Source of the DNA: Deltaproteobacteria bacterium UBA5756
GTDB taxonomy: Bacteria > Desulfobacterota > Syntrophorhabdia > Syntrophorhabdales > Syntrophorhabdaceae
Assembly: GCA_002418985.1 (NCBI GenBank)
Contig: DIFE01000041.1
Coordinates: 1 to 30,863 of the forward strand
DNA: 30,863 nt
Reading direction: 5' to 3'
Shown here: in pieces, positions 7,841 to 17,192 of the stretch
How the letters are laid out: the number at the start of each line of letters is the position of its first letter
Position numbering within the stretch: the first letter of the stretch is position 1
Made by a program: the position numbers and the translations under genes
Notes under the pieces: generated by a model
The model's database searches: none
What the model was told of the DNA's origin: nothing
The model's input: the letters and a program-made list of their open reading frames with translations, nothing else

Positions 7841-8916
7841 TGCTGTACTATCTCCTCTACCAGCTGCACCTGAAGGCTTCGGTATTTAACGTATTCCGTT
7901 ACATAACCTTCAGGGCCGTGCTGTCCATACTCTCCGCGCTTATCATCAGTTTCATCCTCACGCCTTACGTGATCAGGAAATTCCACGAATGGAAGATAAG
8001 CAGCGGCAAACGTGAAGACGTGCCCGACCGCCATGAGGCAAAAAAAGAGACACCAACGATGGGAGGATTCGTTATTCTCATCGCCACCATCATTCCGACG
8101 CTCCTCTGGGCGGACCTGAGCAACTATTATATATGGGTGGTGACCTTTTCACTTCTCTCCTTTGGCGCCATCGGTTTCATGGATGATGTAAAGAAACTGC
8201 GCGGCCTGACCGGTAAAGGCATATCGGGACGGACAAAGCTCTCCCTGCAGATATTCTTCGGCCTGTGCATCGGCGCGCTCATCTTCTTCAAGTATGGTTT
8301 CGTCACACAGCTTACGGTGCCTTTTTTCAAGAATGTCCGCCCCGATCTGGGGGTCTTTTACATCGCACTGTGCATCTTCATCATCGCGGGCACCTCGAAC
8401 GCCGTGAACCTGACGGACGGCCTCGACGGGCTGGCCATCGGTCCCGTCCTTACCGTCTGCTCGACTTTCATGCTCTTTTCCTATCTCGTGGGCAACGTAA
8501 TCTTTGCGCAATACCTCCAGATATTCTACGTGAAGGGCGCAGGCGAGCTGACCGTCCTGTGCGGGGCCATGCTCGGCGCGGGCATCGGTTTTCTCTGGTA
8601 CAACGCCCACCCCGCGGAACTTTTCATGGGCGATACCGGGTCGCTCTCCCTGGGCGCGGCACTCGCGACCATCGCCGTCATCATCAAACAGGAATTTCTC
8701 CTCGTTATCGCCGGAGGTATCTTCGTCCTGGAAACGCTCTCCGTCATCATCCAGGTCTACTCCTTCAAACTCCGGGGCAAGAGGGTCTTCAGAATGGCGC
8801 CCATCCACCATCATTTCGAACTGAAGGGATGGAACGAGGAAAAGATAGTGGTACGGTTCTGGATCATCTCCGTGATACTGGGACTTTTGGCCTTAAGCAC
8901 ATTGAAATTGAGGTAA
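7840..8916 (+). CDS. mraY: Phospho-MurNAc-pentapeptide transferase MraY
   Basis: Integral membrane enzyme that moves phospho-MurNAc-pentapeptide onto undecaprenyl phosphate, forming lipid I. The 358-aa protein has about ten membrane segments. Family motifs are all present: the aspartate pair in GFMDDVKKL near residue 110, NAVNLTDGLDGLA near 187, FMGDTGSLSLG near 263, and the histidine motif APIHHHFELKGW near 323. Start and stop couple it to murF (TAATG) and murD (1-bp gap). Confidence 0.97.
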   Translation: MLYYLLYQLHLKASVFNVFRYITFRAVLSILSALIISFILTPYVIRKFHEWKISSGKREDVPDRHEAKKETPTMGGFVILIATIIPTLLWADLSNYYIWVVTFSLLSFGAIGFMDDVKKLRGLTGKGISGRTKLSLQIFFGLCIGALIFFKYGFVTQLTVPFFKNVRPDLGVFYIALCIFIIAGTSNAVNLTDGLDGLAIGPVLTVCSTFMLFSYLVGNVIFAQYLQIFYVKGAGELTVLCGAMLGAGIGFLWYNAHPAELFMGDTGSLSLGAALATIAVIIKQEFLLVIAGGIFVLETLSVIIQVYSFKLRGKRVFRMAPIHHHFELKGWNEEKIVVRFWIISVILGLLALSTLKLR

Positions 8917-8917
8917 G

Positions 8918-10243
8918 ATGGACATACCTGACAGCATATTGATCGTCGGACTCGGTGCCTCGGGAATAGCCGCGGCCCGGTTTCTCTCCCGGTTGGGGAA
9001 AAGGATCGGACTCGCCGACGAAAAGAGCGAAGCCGCTCTTGATAGCGCCCTCAAAAGCCTTGACGGCATCGCCTTCACCGGCCATTTCGGACCCCATCGC
9101 GATGAAGATTTCACGGCCTATCCCATGATCGTCCTCTCCCCCGGCGTCGACAGTGAACTTCCCGTGCTGCAGCGGGCAAGGAAATCCGGTGTGCGGGTCA
9201 TCGGAGAGATGGAACTTGCCTCCTCCTTTATAAACGAACCTGTCATAGCGATAACCGGCACCAATGGCAAGACGACTACCACAAGCCTTATCGGCGCGAT
9301 CTTCGAAAAGGCCTTCGGACCGGTCTTTGTCGGGGGCAACATAGGCAATCCTCTCATCAATTACGTCGCTGACGGGAGAAAGAACTCCCACGTCATCGTC
9401 GAAGTGAGCAGTTTCCAGCTTGAAACCATCGAAACCTTCAAACCTGCGACGGCGCTGCTTCTCAATATCACCGAGGACCACCTCGACCGCTATCGCGGCT
9501 ACGATGAATACAAAGAGGCAAAATACCGCATCTTCGACAACCAGACGGAAACGGATTTCGCCGTCATCAAGAAGGGGCTTGCGGTCGCCATGAAGGGAAC
9601 CCCGAAGGTTCTTCAGTTCTCGGTAACCGACGAACTCGATGAGGGCGCATTCTCTAAAGACGGCAGGCTCTATGTCCGTCTCGACGGCCAGGAGGCTTCC
9701 TGGCCGAGGGACCTGTCGCCACTGGTCGGTGTCCACAATACGGAGAACATCCTTGCGGCCATCCTTGCGGCCCGCATCCACCACATAGACCCGAAGATTA
9801 TCGGAGAGGCCCTAAAGACCTTCAGGGGACTCTCCCACAGGGTTGAGTTCGTCCGCACCGTTCGGGGCGTCTCGTTTTACAACGACTCCAAGGCAACCAA
9901 CGTGGACGCCACAAAAAGAGCCCTGGAGGGCATGGCCGGCGGCATCATCCTCATCGCGGGAGGGAAAGACAAAGGCGGCAGCTACAGGGTAATACGCGAA
10001 GAGAGCGGTAAGATAAAGGCCCTCATAGCCATCGGCGAAGCAAAAGACAAGATCGCCTCCGAACTTGGCGACGTCATCCCGGCCTACCGCGAGGCGGACA
10101 TGACGGCCGCCGTATACCGGGCGTTCGCCGAGGCCGGCGATGGAGACATTGTGCTCCTGTCTCCCATGTGCAGCAGTTATGATATGTTCAGGGACTACAA
10201 GGACAGAGGGAACACTTTCAGGAGGATAGTGGAGGCGCTGTGA
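8918..10243 (+). CDS. murD: UDP-MurNAc-L-alanine:D-glutamate ligase MurD
   Basis: Adds D-glutamate as the second stem-peptide residue. The 441-aa protein starts with a Rossmann-like segment (ILIVGLGASGIAAARFL), has the P-loop ITGTNGKTTTTSL near residue 112, EVSSFQLE near 162, NITEDHLDRY near 184 and the C-terminal FYNDSKATNVDAT block typical of MurD. A GAGG ribosome site lies in the end of mraY. Its last codons overlap the next gene by 4 bp (GTGA), at the place where ftsW usually begins. Confidence 0.96.
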   Translation: MDIPDSILIVGLGASGIAAARFLSRLGKRIGLADEKSEAALDSALKSLDGIAFTGHFGPHRDEDFTAYPMIVLSPGVDSELPVLQRARKSGVRVIGEMELASSFINEPVIAITGTNGKTTTTSLIGAIFEKAFGPVFVGGNIGNPLINYVADGRKNSHVIVEVSSFQLETIETFKPATALLLNITEDHLDRYRGYDEYKEAKYRIFDNQTETDFAVIKKGLAVAMKGTPKVLQFSVTDELDEGAFSKDGRLYVRLDGQEASWPRDLSPLVGVHNTENILAAILAARIHHIDPKIIGEALKTFRGLSHRVEFVRTVRGVSFYNDSKATNVDATKRALEGMAGGIILIAGGKDKGGSYRVIREESGKIKALIAIGEAKDKIASELGDVIPAYREADMTAAVYRAFAEAGDGDIVLLSPMCSSYDMFRDYKDRGNTFRRIVEAL

Positions 10244-11028
10244 AAAAGATCCTCATCGCCATATTGTCGCTCTTGCTTGTATACAGCTTCTTCCGGGAGT
10301 ATACCCTCGTGAAGGTCCTTATCATCGTCGCCGGGGCGGCCGCGGGTTACGGCATCTTCCGGCTCCCCCAACGGTCCCTCGAGGCAATGAAGTACCCCTT
10401 CATCGTCCTCAGTTTCATGGTTACCGTCCTTTTCTTCTTCTATCCAAAGCTCGTGCTTCCCGACGCGGCCCACACGGCCATCGTCTTTCTCTCTCTCTAT
10501 GCCTTCATCTTCTACCTCATCGGCATGGAGGAAAAAGGCCAGGATTTCTTTAAAGAGGTTATGGCCCTTTCGATCCTTTTCTTTTCGTCGGGTTTCAACC
10601 TTTTCATTACGGGAAGACTCATTTTCATGATCTCATTCGCCCTGGCACTCATCCTGTATCTCTTCATCATTGGCAGGCACCGCATCATTCCCTTTATAAC
10701 GGCATATGCAATCATCGCCTCCTTCATGGTGTACCGGCAGGGCGCGGCGATCCTGGGCGGCGGCCCCGCCGGTCTTTCAGAGATCAACAAATACATACTC
10801 CTCGGAGCGTCCTTCGCCCTTCTGGCGACAAGCTTCGCCCTCGTCATGAAAAAGAGTGCTTTTTCGACCACATTGCCTTTTTTTGGTTTTCTTTATGTCG
10901 CGATGGACATCCTCATGGTCGTAGGGGTCAAATTCTCCGCCGGGCTCCTCTACCAGCCGGTGCTTTTCCTCGCCGTCATTATCCCCTTTGCGGGAACGAT
11001 GATGAAGACCGAAGGAGGGAAATCATGA
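10240..11028 (+). CDS. Unrecognised polytopic membrane protein in the ftsW position
   Basis: I do not recognise this 262-aa protein. It begins at GTG 10240 inside the murD stop, with AGGAGG upstream, and ends with an ATGA overlap into murG. By hydropathy it has nine or ten membrane segments (about residues 2-20, 25-41, 52-70, 78-96, 107-125, 128-145, 149-167, 185-203, 210-230 and 236-255) joined by short loops. In other dcw clusters this slot holds FtsW, a 370-400 aa SEDS glycosyltransferase, but I find no PFISYGGSS-like motif and no room for its large extracellular loop. LPDAAHT near residue 74 faintly echoes the SEDS LPEAHTD motif, though in the wrong topological place. Residues 107-230 have a spacing reminiscent of the YhhN/TMEM86 lysoplasmalogenase family, but its conserved acidic residues are absent. 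No catalytic function can be assigned. Confidence 0.85.
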   Translation: MKKILIAILSLLLVYSFFREYTLVKVLIIVAGAAAGYGIFRLPQRSLEAMKYPFIVLSFMVTVLFFFYPKLVLPDAAHTAIVFLSLYAFIFYLIGMEEKGQDFFKEVMALSILFFSSGFNLFITGRLIFMISFALALILYLFIIGRHRIIPFITAYAIIASFMVYRQGAAILGGGPAGLSEINKYILLGASFALLATSFALVMKKSAFSTTLPFFGFLYVAMDILMVVGVKFSAGLLYQPVLFLAVIIPFAGTMMKTEGGKS

Positions 11029-12092
11029 GGCTTGTCATATCCGCGGGCGGAACAGGGGGGCACATCTTTCCGGGCATAGCCGTCGGCGAAGCGCTCATGG
11101 CAAAGAGTGCTCAAAACAGCGCTGTCTTTATCGGGACGCCCTACGGTCTTGAAGGAAAGTTCATACCCGATGCGGGTTTCAGGCTCCACCTTATCGAGGC
11201 CCACCAGTTCCTGGGACGCTCTCCCATCCATAAGGCGATCACTCTTTTGAGAATAGCCAAAGGCATCGTCATGTCCCTTACGATCCTCAAGCGGGAAAAA
11301 CCTGACGCTATTCTCGGCATGGGCGGTTTCACATCGGTACCGGTCATCCTGGCGGGAAGGATGCGCGGCATCCCCTGCTTCATCCACGAACAGAATGTCC
11401 AGCCCGGGCTCGCAAACAAGCTCCTGGCGAAGATAACCCGCAAAGTGTTCGTCAGCTTTGAAGAAACCGGGAAATATCTCCCTGCCGGGCGGGCAGTTCA
11501 CAGCGGCAATCCCTTGCGTCAGAAACTGAAAAAACTCGAAGGCCTCAAAGAGGCCGGTTCATTCGGCATATTCGTCTTCGGCGGTTCACGGGGCGCGAAA
11601 AGCATCAACGGTGCCGTCGTTTCCCTTCTGCCCTTCCTTGAGAAGCACAAGAACATTATCGTCTATCATCAGACAGGCGGCGACGATTTTGAGAGGATAC
11701 GCGAGGCCTATTCGTCGAGCGGAGTAGCCCACGAGGTATTTCCCTTCACGAACGAAATGGAGAGATACTACGCCCTCTCTGACGTCGTCATCTCCCGGGC
11801 GGGCGCCACGACGATCTTTGAGCTCGCCTTTTTCCGCAAGGCTGCCATACTTATCCCCTACCCCTATTCGGCCGGCAACCATCAGTGGCAGAATGCAGCC
11901 CACGTCGAGGCGGGCGGGGGATGCTACCTTATCAGCAATGACGAGGCGACAGGCGACAGGCTCTTCGGGGTCATCGCCGAGCTGATGGAAGACAGGGCCC
12001 TGATAAAGGAAATGGGCGACAACCTGGGAAAGATATTCGTGGAAGATGCCGCATCGCGTATCATCGGAGGAATAGAACATGGTCTTTCATAA
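11025..12092 (+). CDS. murG: UDP-GlcNAc:undecaprenyl-PP-MurNAc-pentapeptide GlcNAc transferase MurG
   Basis: Peripheral inner-membrane glycosyltransferase (GT-B fold, family GT28) that converts lipid I to lipid II. The 355-aa protein begins with the glycine-rich SAGGTGGHIFPGIAV motif near residue 6. GMGGFTSVPVI and HEQNVQPGLANK follow in the N-domain. The C-domain has FGGSRGAKSIN near residue 185 and the donor-site segment SRAGATTIFELAF near 257, then PYPYSAGNHQ. It overlaps the preceding membrane protein by 4 bp and murC by 14 bp. Confidence 0.96.
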   Translation: MRLVISAGGTGGHIFPGIAVGEALMAKSAQNSAVFIGTPYGLEGKFIPDAGFRLHLIEAHQFLGRSPIHKAITLLRIAKGIVMSLTILKREKPDAILGMGGFTSVPVILAGRMRGIPCFIHEQNVQPGLANKLLAKITRKVFVSFEETGKYLPAGRAVHSGNPLRQKLKKLEGLKEAGSFGIFVFGGSRGAKSINGAVVSLLPFLEKHKNIIVYHQTGGDDFERIREAYSSSGVAHEVFPFTNEMERYYALSDVVISRAGATTIFELAFFRKAAILIPYPYSAGNHQWQNAAHVEAGGGCYLISNDEATGDRLFGVIAELMEDRALIKEMGDNLGKIFVEDAASRIIGGIEHGLS

Positions 12093-13455
12093 AATAGAAC
12101 GCGTCCATTTTGTCGGCATCGGCGGCATCGGAATGAGCGGCATCGCCGAGGTCCTCATCAATCTCGGTTTCAAGGTCACCGGCTCCGACGTGCGCAGGAC
12201 GGACATAAGCGAGCGCCTCGAATCCCTTGGCGCCACTATCTTCCAGGGCCACAGCGAGGAGAACATCATCGATTCCGATGTCGTCGTCGTCTCCTCCGCG
12301 GTCAGGCCCGATAACCCCGAGGTGAAAAAGGCCAGGGAGCTTTTCATCCCCGTGATCCAGCGCGCCGAGATGCTCGCCGAGCTGATGCGGATGAAATATT
12401 CGGTGGCCGTTGCCGGTGCACACGGAAAAACTACGACAACATCCCTCGTCTCCTCCATCCTCGGTCACGCCGGATTTGACCCGACGTGTGTCATCGGGGG
12501 AAGGCTCAACAGCCTGGGAAGCAACGCAAAGCTGGGAGACAGTAAGTACCTGGTTGCCGAAGCTGACGAGAGCGACGGCACTTTCCTGCTCCTTTTCCCC
12601 ACCATTGCCGTGGCGACGAACATCGACCTCGAGCACCTCGATTTCTATAAGGACATAAACGAGATCAAGGCGGCCTTCCTTGCCTTTCTCAACAAAGTAC
12701 CCTTCTACGGCGTCAACATCATATGTATAGACAACGCGAACATTCAGAGCATCATCCCCATGCTCAAGCGCCGCTACATGACCTATGGCCTCTCGAAACA
12801 GGCCGACCTCAGGGCCGACAATATCTCCTATGAAGGTTTTCTCACAAGGTTCAGAGTCATATATAAAGGTTACGACCTGGGCGAGATAGAGCTGACCCTT
12901 CCGGGTATACACAACGTCGTTAACGCCCTGGCAGCCTGCGGCGTGGCTATCGAACTCGACGTACCCTTCCGCACCATCCAGGAGGCGCTCAAGAATTTCT
13001 CGGGCATTCACAGAAGGCTGGAGATAAAGTACGACGGGGAGATAAAGCTCATAGACGACTACGGGCATCATCCGACAGAGATAAAGGCGACCCTTTCGGC
13101 CATCAGAAGGATGTGGAAGGACCGGATCATCGTAGCCTTCCAGCCTCACCGGTATACGAGGACGCGGGGGCTGATGGAAGAGTTCGCCACATCTTTCAAC
13201 GAAGCTGACATCCTCATCCTCACCGAGATCTACGCGGCGTCGGAAGACCCGATAGAGGGAATCAGCGGGTCAAATCTGGCCGAAAAGATACGCATGAGCG
13301 GGCACAAGAACGTGATCTTCGCACCGACGAGGGAAGATGTGGTGCAGAAGATCGTCGAGAATGCAAGGGCAGGAGATATCGTTCTCACTTTAGGTGCGGG
13401 CGACCTTTACAGGATCGATGAGAAACTGGTAAGCGCATGGACTGGAAAGGTATAA
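12079..13455 (+). CDS. murC: UDP-N-acetylmuramate:L-alanine ligase MurC
   Basis: First amino-acid ligase of the stem peptide, joining L-Ala to UDP-MurNAc. The 458-aa length is normal. It has the N-terminal nucleotide-binding motif VGIGGIGMSGIAEVL, the P-loop VAGAHGKTTTTSL near residue 111, EADESDGTF near 156, NIDLEHLDFY near 180, and C-terminal DDYGHHPTEIKAT and FQPHRYTRT motifs. It overlaps murG by 14 bp and murB by 19 bp. Confidence 0.97.
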   Translation: MVFHKIERVHFVGIGGIGMSGIAEVLINLGFKVTGSDVRRTDISERLESLGATIFQGHSEENIIDSDVVVVSSAVRPDNPEVKKARELFIPVIQRAEMLAELMRMKYSVAVAGAHGKTTTTSLVSSILGHAGFDPTCVIGGRLNSLGSNAKLGDSKYLVAEADESDGTFLLLFPTIAVATNIDLEHLDFYKDINEIKAAFLAFLNKVPFYGVNIICIDNANIQSIIPMLKRRYMTYGLSKQADLRADNISYEGFLTRFRVIYKGYDLGEIELTLPGIHNVVNALAACGVAIELDVPFRTIQEALKNFSGIHRRLEIKYDGEIKLIDDYGHHPTEIKATLSAIRRMWKDRIIVAFQPHRYTRTRGLMEEFATSFNEADILILTEIYAASEDPIEGISGSNLAEKIRMSGHKNVIFAPTREDVVQKIVENARAGDIVLTLGAGDLYRIDEKLVSAWTGKV

Positions 13456-14333
13456 AGGGGGCTGTATTGAGAGAGGTACCCATGAAACGGTATACCTCGA
13501 TGCGGGTCGGCGGGCCGGCGGAACTGCTTCTCTATCCCGTCGACAGGGCCGACATTTCGGCAATGGTCCGTCGCCTTAACGACGGCGCCGTCCCCTGCCG
13601 TTTCCTGGGCAACGGCACGAATATCATCGTCAGCGACGAAGGGATACGGGAGGCGCTGATAAGGATAACGAAAATGAACCGCCTCCATTTCCAGAAAACC
13701 CCTGATGGTGCCATCGCCGAAGTGGGTGGAGGGTATTCCCTGAAGAGGTTCATAAAGGAATGCGCAAAACGGGGCCTCGGAGGCCTTGAAAAACTATACT
13801 GGATACCCGGCAGCGTCGGCGGCGGGATCAGGATGAACGCCGGAAGCTTCGGCCGGTCGATATCGGATACCCTTACCGGGATCGATCTCCTGAACGAGCG
13901 CGGCGAGATCATCGAAAAAGAGGTGCGGCCCGAAGATTTCGGCTACCGTGCTTCACCTGTCGGCCGGTATGAATGCGTCATCAGCGGCAGATTCCGCCTC
14001 AAGGCCGTCGATGTGAAAGAGCTTGAAAAGGATATGGACCACGTCTATCAGGAGAGAAGAAAAAACCATCCCATGGAATACCCTTCGGCAGGATCGGTCT
14101 TCAAGAGTGTGAGCGGTCAGTCGGCCTGGTGGTTCGTCGAAAAGGCAGGTCTGAGAGGATACCGCATAGGCGATGCCTGCGTCTCCGAGAAACACACCAA
14201 CTTCATCGTAAATCTCGGGCACGCAAAGGCCCGGGATATAGCGGCCCTCATCGAAAAGGTAAAGGAAGAGGTCTTCTCAAAGCTCGGGGTCAAACTTGAA
14301 GAAGAGGTGGAACTCTGGGGGTTCAATGGATAA
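13437..14333 (+). CDS. murB: UDP-N-acetylenolpyruvoylglucosamine reductase MurB
   Basis: FAD- and NADPH-dependent enzyme that makes UDP-MurNAc, the substrate of MurC. The 298-aa protein has the FAD-binding motifs RVGGPAELLLYP near residue 23 and GNGTNIIVSDEG near 58, GSVGGGIRMNAGSFG near 123 and the catalytic-serine segment PSAGSVFKS near 218. HTNFIVNLGHA follows and a terminal EEEV supplies the likely catalytic Glu. Overall form fits the shorter type II MurB. It overlaps ddl by 8 bp. Confidence 0.96.
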   Translation: MDWKGIKGAVLREVPMKRYTSMRVGGPAELLLYPVDRADISAMVRRLNDGAVPCRFLGNGTNIIVSDEGIREALIRITKMNRLHFQKTPDGAIAEVGGGYSLKRFIKECAKRGLGGLEKLYWIPGSVGGGIRMNAGSFGRSISDTLTGIDLLNERGEIIEKEVRPEDFGYRASPVGRYECVISGRFRLKAVDVKELEKDMDHVYQERRKNHPMEYPSAGSVFKSVSGQSAWWFVEKAGLRGYRIGDACVSEKHTNFIVNLGHAKARDIAALIEKVKEEVFSKLGVKLEEEVELWGFNG

Positions 14334-15234
14334 GAAAACCGTGAAGAATATAAAGATCGGCGTCCTTCTGGGAGGACGGTCCTCGGAGAGGGAAATATCC
14401 CTGAAGAGCGGCGCCGCCGTGCTGGAAAGCCTGGTGAGATCGGGATACAACGCCGTCGCCATCGATGCAAAGGAACGCCTTGTCGACAAATTGAAAAAAG
14501 AGAAGATCGATGCGGCATTCATAGTCCTCCATGGCAGATGGGGCGAAGACGGCACCGTCCAGGGTCTTCTCGAGATTATGGGCATACCCTACACGGGCCC
14601 CGGGGTCCTCGGTTCATCGGCGGCCATGGACAAGGCCGTCATGAAGTTCATCCTGCAAGCGACGGGCATCCCGACCCCGGCCTACGCCATAGCGGGGGCC
14701 GGCGACAGGATCGGTCTCAAGCCGCCCTTCGTGGTCAAGCCGGCAAACGAGGGCTCGACGATCGGGATATCAATGGTCCACAAGAAGAAAGACATCCCGG
14801 CAGCCATGGAAATGGCCTCGAAATACGACAGGAAGATCGTTATCGAAGAGTTCGTCTCCGGACAGGAAATCACCGTTGCCATTGTCAACGGAAGGGCGCT
14901 TCCCGTCATCGAGGTGCGGCCGCTGTCCGGTTTTTATGATTTCGAGGCAAAGTATACCAGGGGGATGACGGAATATATCGTCCCCGCCAAAATATCACGG
15001 ACCGTGGCGAAAAAGGCCCAGACCATCGCCATGGACGTATACCGGAACTTCGACCTTTCGGGATGTGTGCGTACGGATATGCTTATCAGGGACGGGATAC
15101 CCCTTGTCATCGATATCAATACGTCGCCCGGCATGACGGAAACATCTCTCGTCCCCAAGGCCTGGGCGTATGAAGGAAGGACATTCGATGAACTTATTGA
15201 GGAGATCCTGGCAGGAGCGTCGCTGAAAACATGA
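14326..15234 (+). CDS. ddl: D-alanine:D-alanine ligase
   Basis: ATP-grasp enzyme supplying D-Ala-D-Ala to MurF. The ATG at 14326, preceded by a G-rich site within the murB end, gives a 302-aa protein; an in-frame upstream start at 14296 is less likely. Motifs are VLLGGRSSEREISLKSG near residue 12, HGRWGEDG near 67, the ATP-grasp VVKPANEGSTIGIS near 136, the RTDML metal region near 247 and DINTSPGMTETSLVP near 262. In that last motif the usual metal-binding Glu of ExNT is Asp, a conservative change. It overlaps ftsQ by ATGA. Confidence 0.95.
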   Translation: MDKKTVKNIKIGVLLGGRSSEREISLKSGAAVLESLVRSGYNAVAIDAKERLVDKLKKEKIDAAFIVLHGRWGEDGTVQGLLEIMGIPYTGPGVLGSSAAMDKAVMKFILQATGIPTPAYAIAGAGDRIGLKPPFVVKPANEGSTIGISMVHKKKDIPAAMEMASKYDRKIVIEEFVSGQEITVAIVNGRALPVIEVRPLSGFYDFEAKYTRGMTEYIVPAKISRTVAKKAQTIAMDVYRNFDLSGCVRTDMLIRDGIPLVIDINTSPGMTETSLVPKAWAYEGRTFDELIEEILAGASLKT

Positions 15235-15932
15235 AAAAGTTCTTGTACATACTCTTCATCGGGCCGGTGTGCATCCTTTCGATGCTCTCGATCGCCTACC
15301 TGTTCTCGCGGGAGGAGCCGCTCTTCTTCCTGCAAAACATCAAGGTGAACGGTTTAAGCCAGCTCGGCGACAAGGAAACAATGGCCAAGATCACGCCGTA
15401 CCTGACGGAAAGCATCTTCAAGGTTGACGTTGCGAAGGTCCGCGAAGCCCTTACGTCCCATCCGTTCGTCAAAGAGGTGAGCGTCAAAAGGGTGTATCCT
15501 TTTTCTCTGCTTATCGACGTGAAGGAGAAGAAGCCTTCCGCTCTGTGGGTCGCCCCGGATGGAGCCGTGTACGTCCTTGACGAACAGGGCGAGCCGTACC
15601 GTTTTCTCGGAAAAGATGACGTCAGGGGGCTTTATCTCATCAGCGCCCGGGACCGGTCGGACGTGAAGAATGTATTTAATGAGACGAACACCTTTATAAA
15701 GGACGGTACGCTGAAAAAGGGACAGCTCTCCGAGGTATCCTACCGGCAAGGCGACCTGACCATCTTCGGGTTCGAGGATGGAGTGGAGATCATCCTCGGC
15801 AAGGAAGATCACAAAGCAAGACTCAAAAAGGCCCTGACGGTCCTTCGGGACGCGGATAAGCGCGGCCTTGTCATAAAATGCATCGATGCGCGCTTCGAAA
15901 GGGGCGCCATAATTCAGGAAAGGAAGGGGTGA
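15231..15932 (+). CDS. ftsQ: Cell division protein FtsQ
   Basis: Bitopic divisome protein that joins FtsL and FtsB. The 233-aa product has a membrane helix at about residues 5-24, then a POTRA domain (about 33-103) starting FFLQNIKVNGLSQL and including HPFVKEVSVKRVYP. An FtsQ beta domain follows to the C terminus (VLDEQGEPYRFL, FEDGVEIILGK). The cytoplasmic tail is very short, so there is no N-terminal extension. It overlaps ddl and ftsA by 4 bp each. Confidence 0.9.
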   Translation: MKKFLYILFIGPVCILSMLSIAYLFSREEPLFFLQNIKVNGLSQLGDKETMAKITPYLTESIFKVDVAKVREALTSHPFVKEVSVKRVYPFSLLIDVKEKKPSALWVAPDGAVYVLDEQGEPYRFLGKDDVRGLYLISARDRSDVKNVFNETNTFIKDGTLKKGQLSEVSYRQGDLTIFGFEDGVEIILGKEDHKARLKKALTVLRDADKRGLVIKCIDARFERGAIIQERKG

Positions 15933-17182
15933 GCCGGGTGAAGGACGACGAACAGCTGCTTGTGGGGCTTGACATTGGGACGACAAAGATCTGCGTGGTC
16001 GTCGGAAAGACGTCGGACGACAACGTCAACATCGTCGGCATCGGTTCACACCCGTCAACGGGCCTGCGCAAGGGAGTTGTCGTCAATATGGACAGCACCG
16101 TCAATTCCATCAAGAAGGCCGTCGAGGAAGCGGAACTCATGGCCGGCATCAAGATCGACTCCTGCCTTGCCGGCATCGGCGGGGCCCATATAAAGAGCTT
16201 CAATAGCAACGGTGTTGTGGCGATTAAAGACAGGGAGGTACGCCCCGATGACATAGACAGGGCAATCGACGCCGCAAAAGCGGTGGCGATCCCTGCCGAC
16301 AGGGAACTCATTCATGTCATCCCGCAGGAATTCATCGTCGACGACCAGGACGGGATCAGGGACCCCGTGGGGATAACAGGGGTAAGGCTTGAGGTCAAGG
16401 CCCACATTGTGACGGGCAGCATCTCCTCCGCCCAGAACATCATCAAATGCTGTAAACTGGCGGGGCTCAACGTCGACGACGTCATACTCTGCCAGCTTGC
16501 CTCGGCGGAGGCGGTCCTCACGGCGGAGGAAAAGGAGATCGGGGTCGCCGTCGTCGACATCGGCGGAGGTACGAGTGACATCGCCGTCTACGCCAACGGC
16601 GCGATAAAACACACATCCGTCCTGCCTTTCGGCGGGAACAACATAACGAACGACATTGCCATCGGGCTCCGTACGCCTATCGATGATGCGGAAAAGATCA
16701 AGAAGAAATACGGCTGCGCGATGGCGAGCCTTGTCGGTCAAAACGAAACCATCGAGGTGCCGAGCGTCGGCGGGCGAAAACCACGAACGCTTCAGCGCAA
16801 AACCCTCGCGGACATTATAGAGCCGAGGGTCGAGGAGGTGGCCTCACTTATCTACGAGGAGATCAAAAAATCGGGGCTCGAAAAGCTCCTGGCCTCGGGC
16901 GTGGTGCTCACGGGCGGGTGCTCCAACCTCGACGGCCTGCCGGAGCTGGCTGAAAACATTTTTAATCTTCCGGCGCGCAAGGGGGACCCCATAGGCGTGG
17001 GCGGTCTTATCGATGTTGTAAACAACCCCGCATATGCCACAGCGGTGGGGCTTTTGCTTTTCGGTTTCAAGGAAGGTCGAGGGAAGAAGCGTGGGTTTGA
17101 TGCTTCACGGTCGATGAAGAAACTCTTCAGCAACCAGAAGCTGCTCACGAAGATGAAAGACTGGTTTAAAGAAATATTCTAG
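15929..17182 (+). CDS. ftsA: Cell division protein FtsA
   Basis: Actin-like ATPase that tethers FtsZ filaments to the membrane. Starting from GTG 15929 (GTGA overlap with ftsQ) the product has 417 aa; GTG 15938 is an alternative. The ATPase motifs are LVGLDIGTTKICVVVG near residue 11 and VAVVDIGGGTSDIAVY near 207. GVVLTGGCSNLDGL is near 325. The C terminus is an amphipathic helix (LLTKMKDWFKEIF) like the FtsA membrane-targeting sequence. The 1C domain (roughly residues 84-160) appears intact. Confidence 0.95.
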   Translation: MSRVKDDEQLLVGLDIGTTKICVVVGKTSDDNVNIVGIGSHPSTGLRKGVVVNMDSTVNSIKKAVEEAELMAGIKIDSCLAGIGGAHIKSFNSNGVVAIKDREVRPDDIDRAIDAAKAVAIPADRELIHVIPQEFIVDDQDGIRDPVGITGVRLEVKAHIVTGSISSAQNIIKCCKLAGLNVDDVILCQLASAEAVLTAEEKEIGVAVVDIGGGTSDIAVYANGAIKHTSVLPFGGNNITNDIAIGLRTPIDDAEKIKKKYGCAMASLVGQNETIEVPSVGGRKPRTLQRKTLADIIEPRVEEVASLIYEEIKKSGLEKLLASGVVLTGGCSNLDGLPELAENIFNLPARKGDPIGVGGLIDVVNNPAYATAVGLLLFGFKEGRGKKRGFDASRSMKKLFSNQKLLTKMKDWFKEIF

Positions 17183-17192
17183 GAGGTGCGAG

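Noticed and set aside
10240..11028. Truncated or frameshifted ftsW
   Set aside because: No SEDS motif appears in any frame, and the open frame fills the murD-murG interval exactly with coupled start and stop.
12061..13149. 362-aa minus-strand open frame
   Set aside because: Antisense shadow of murC, which has all family motifs.
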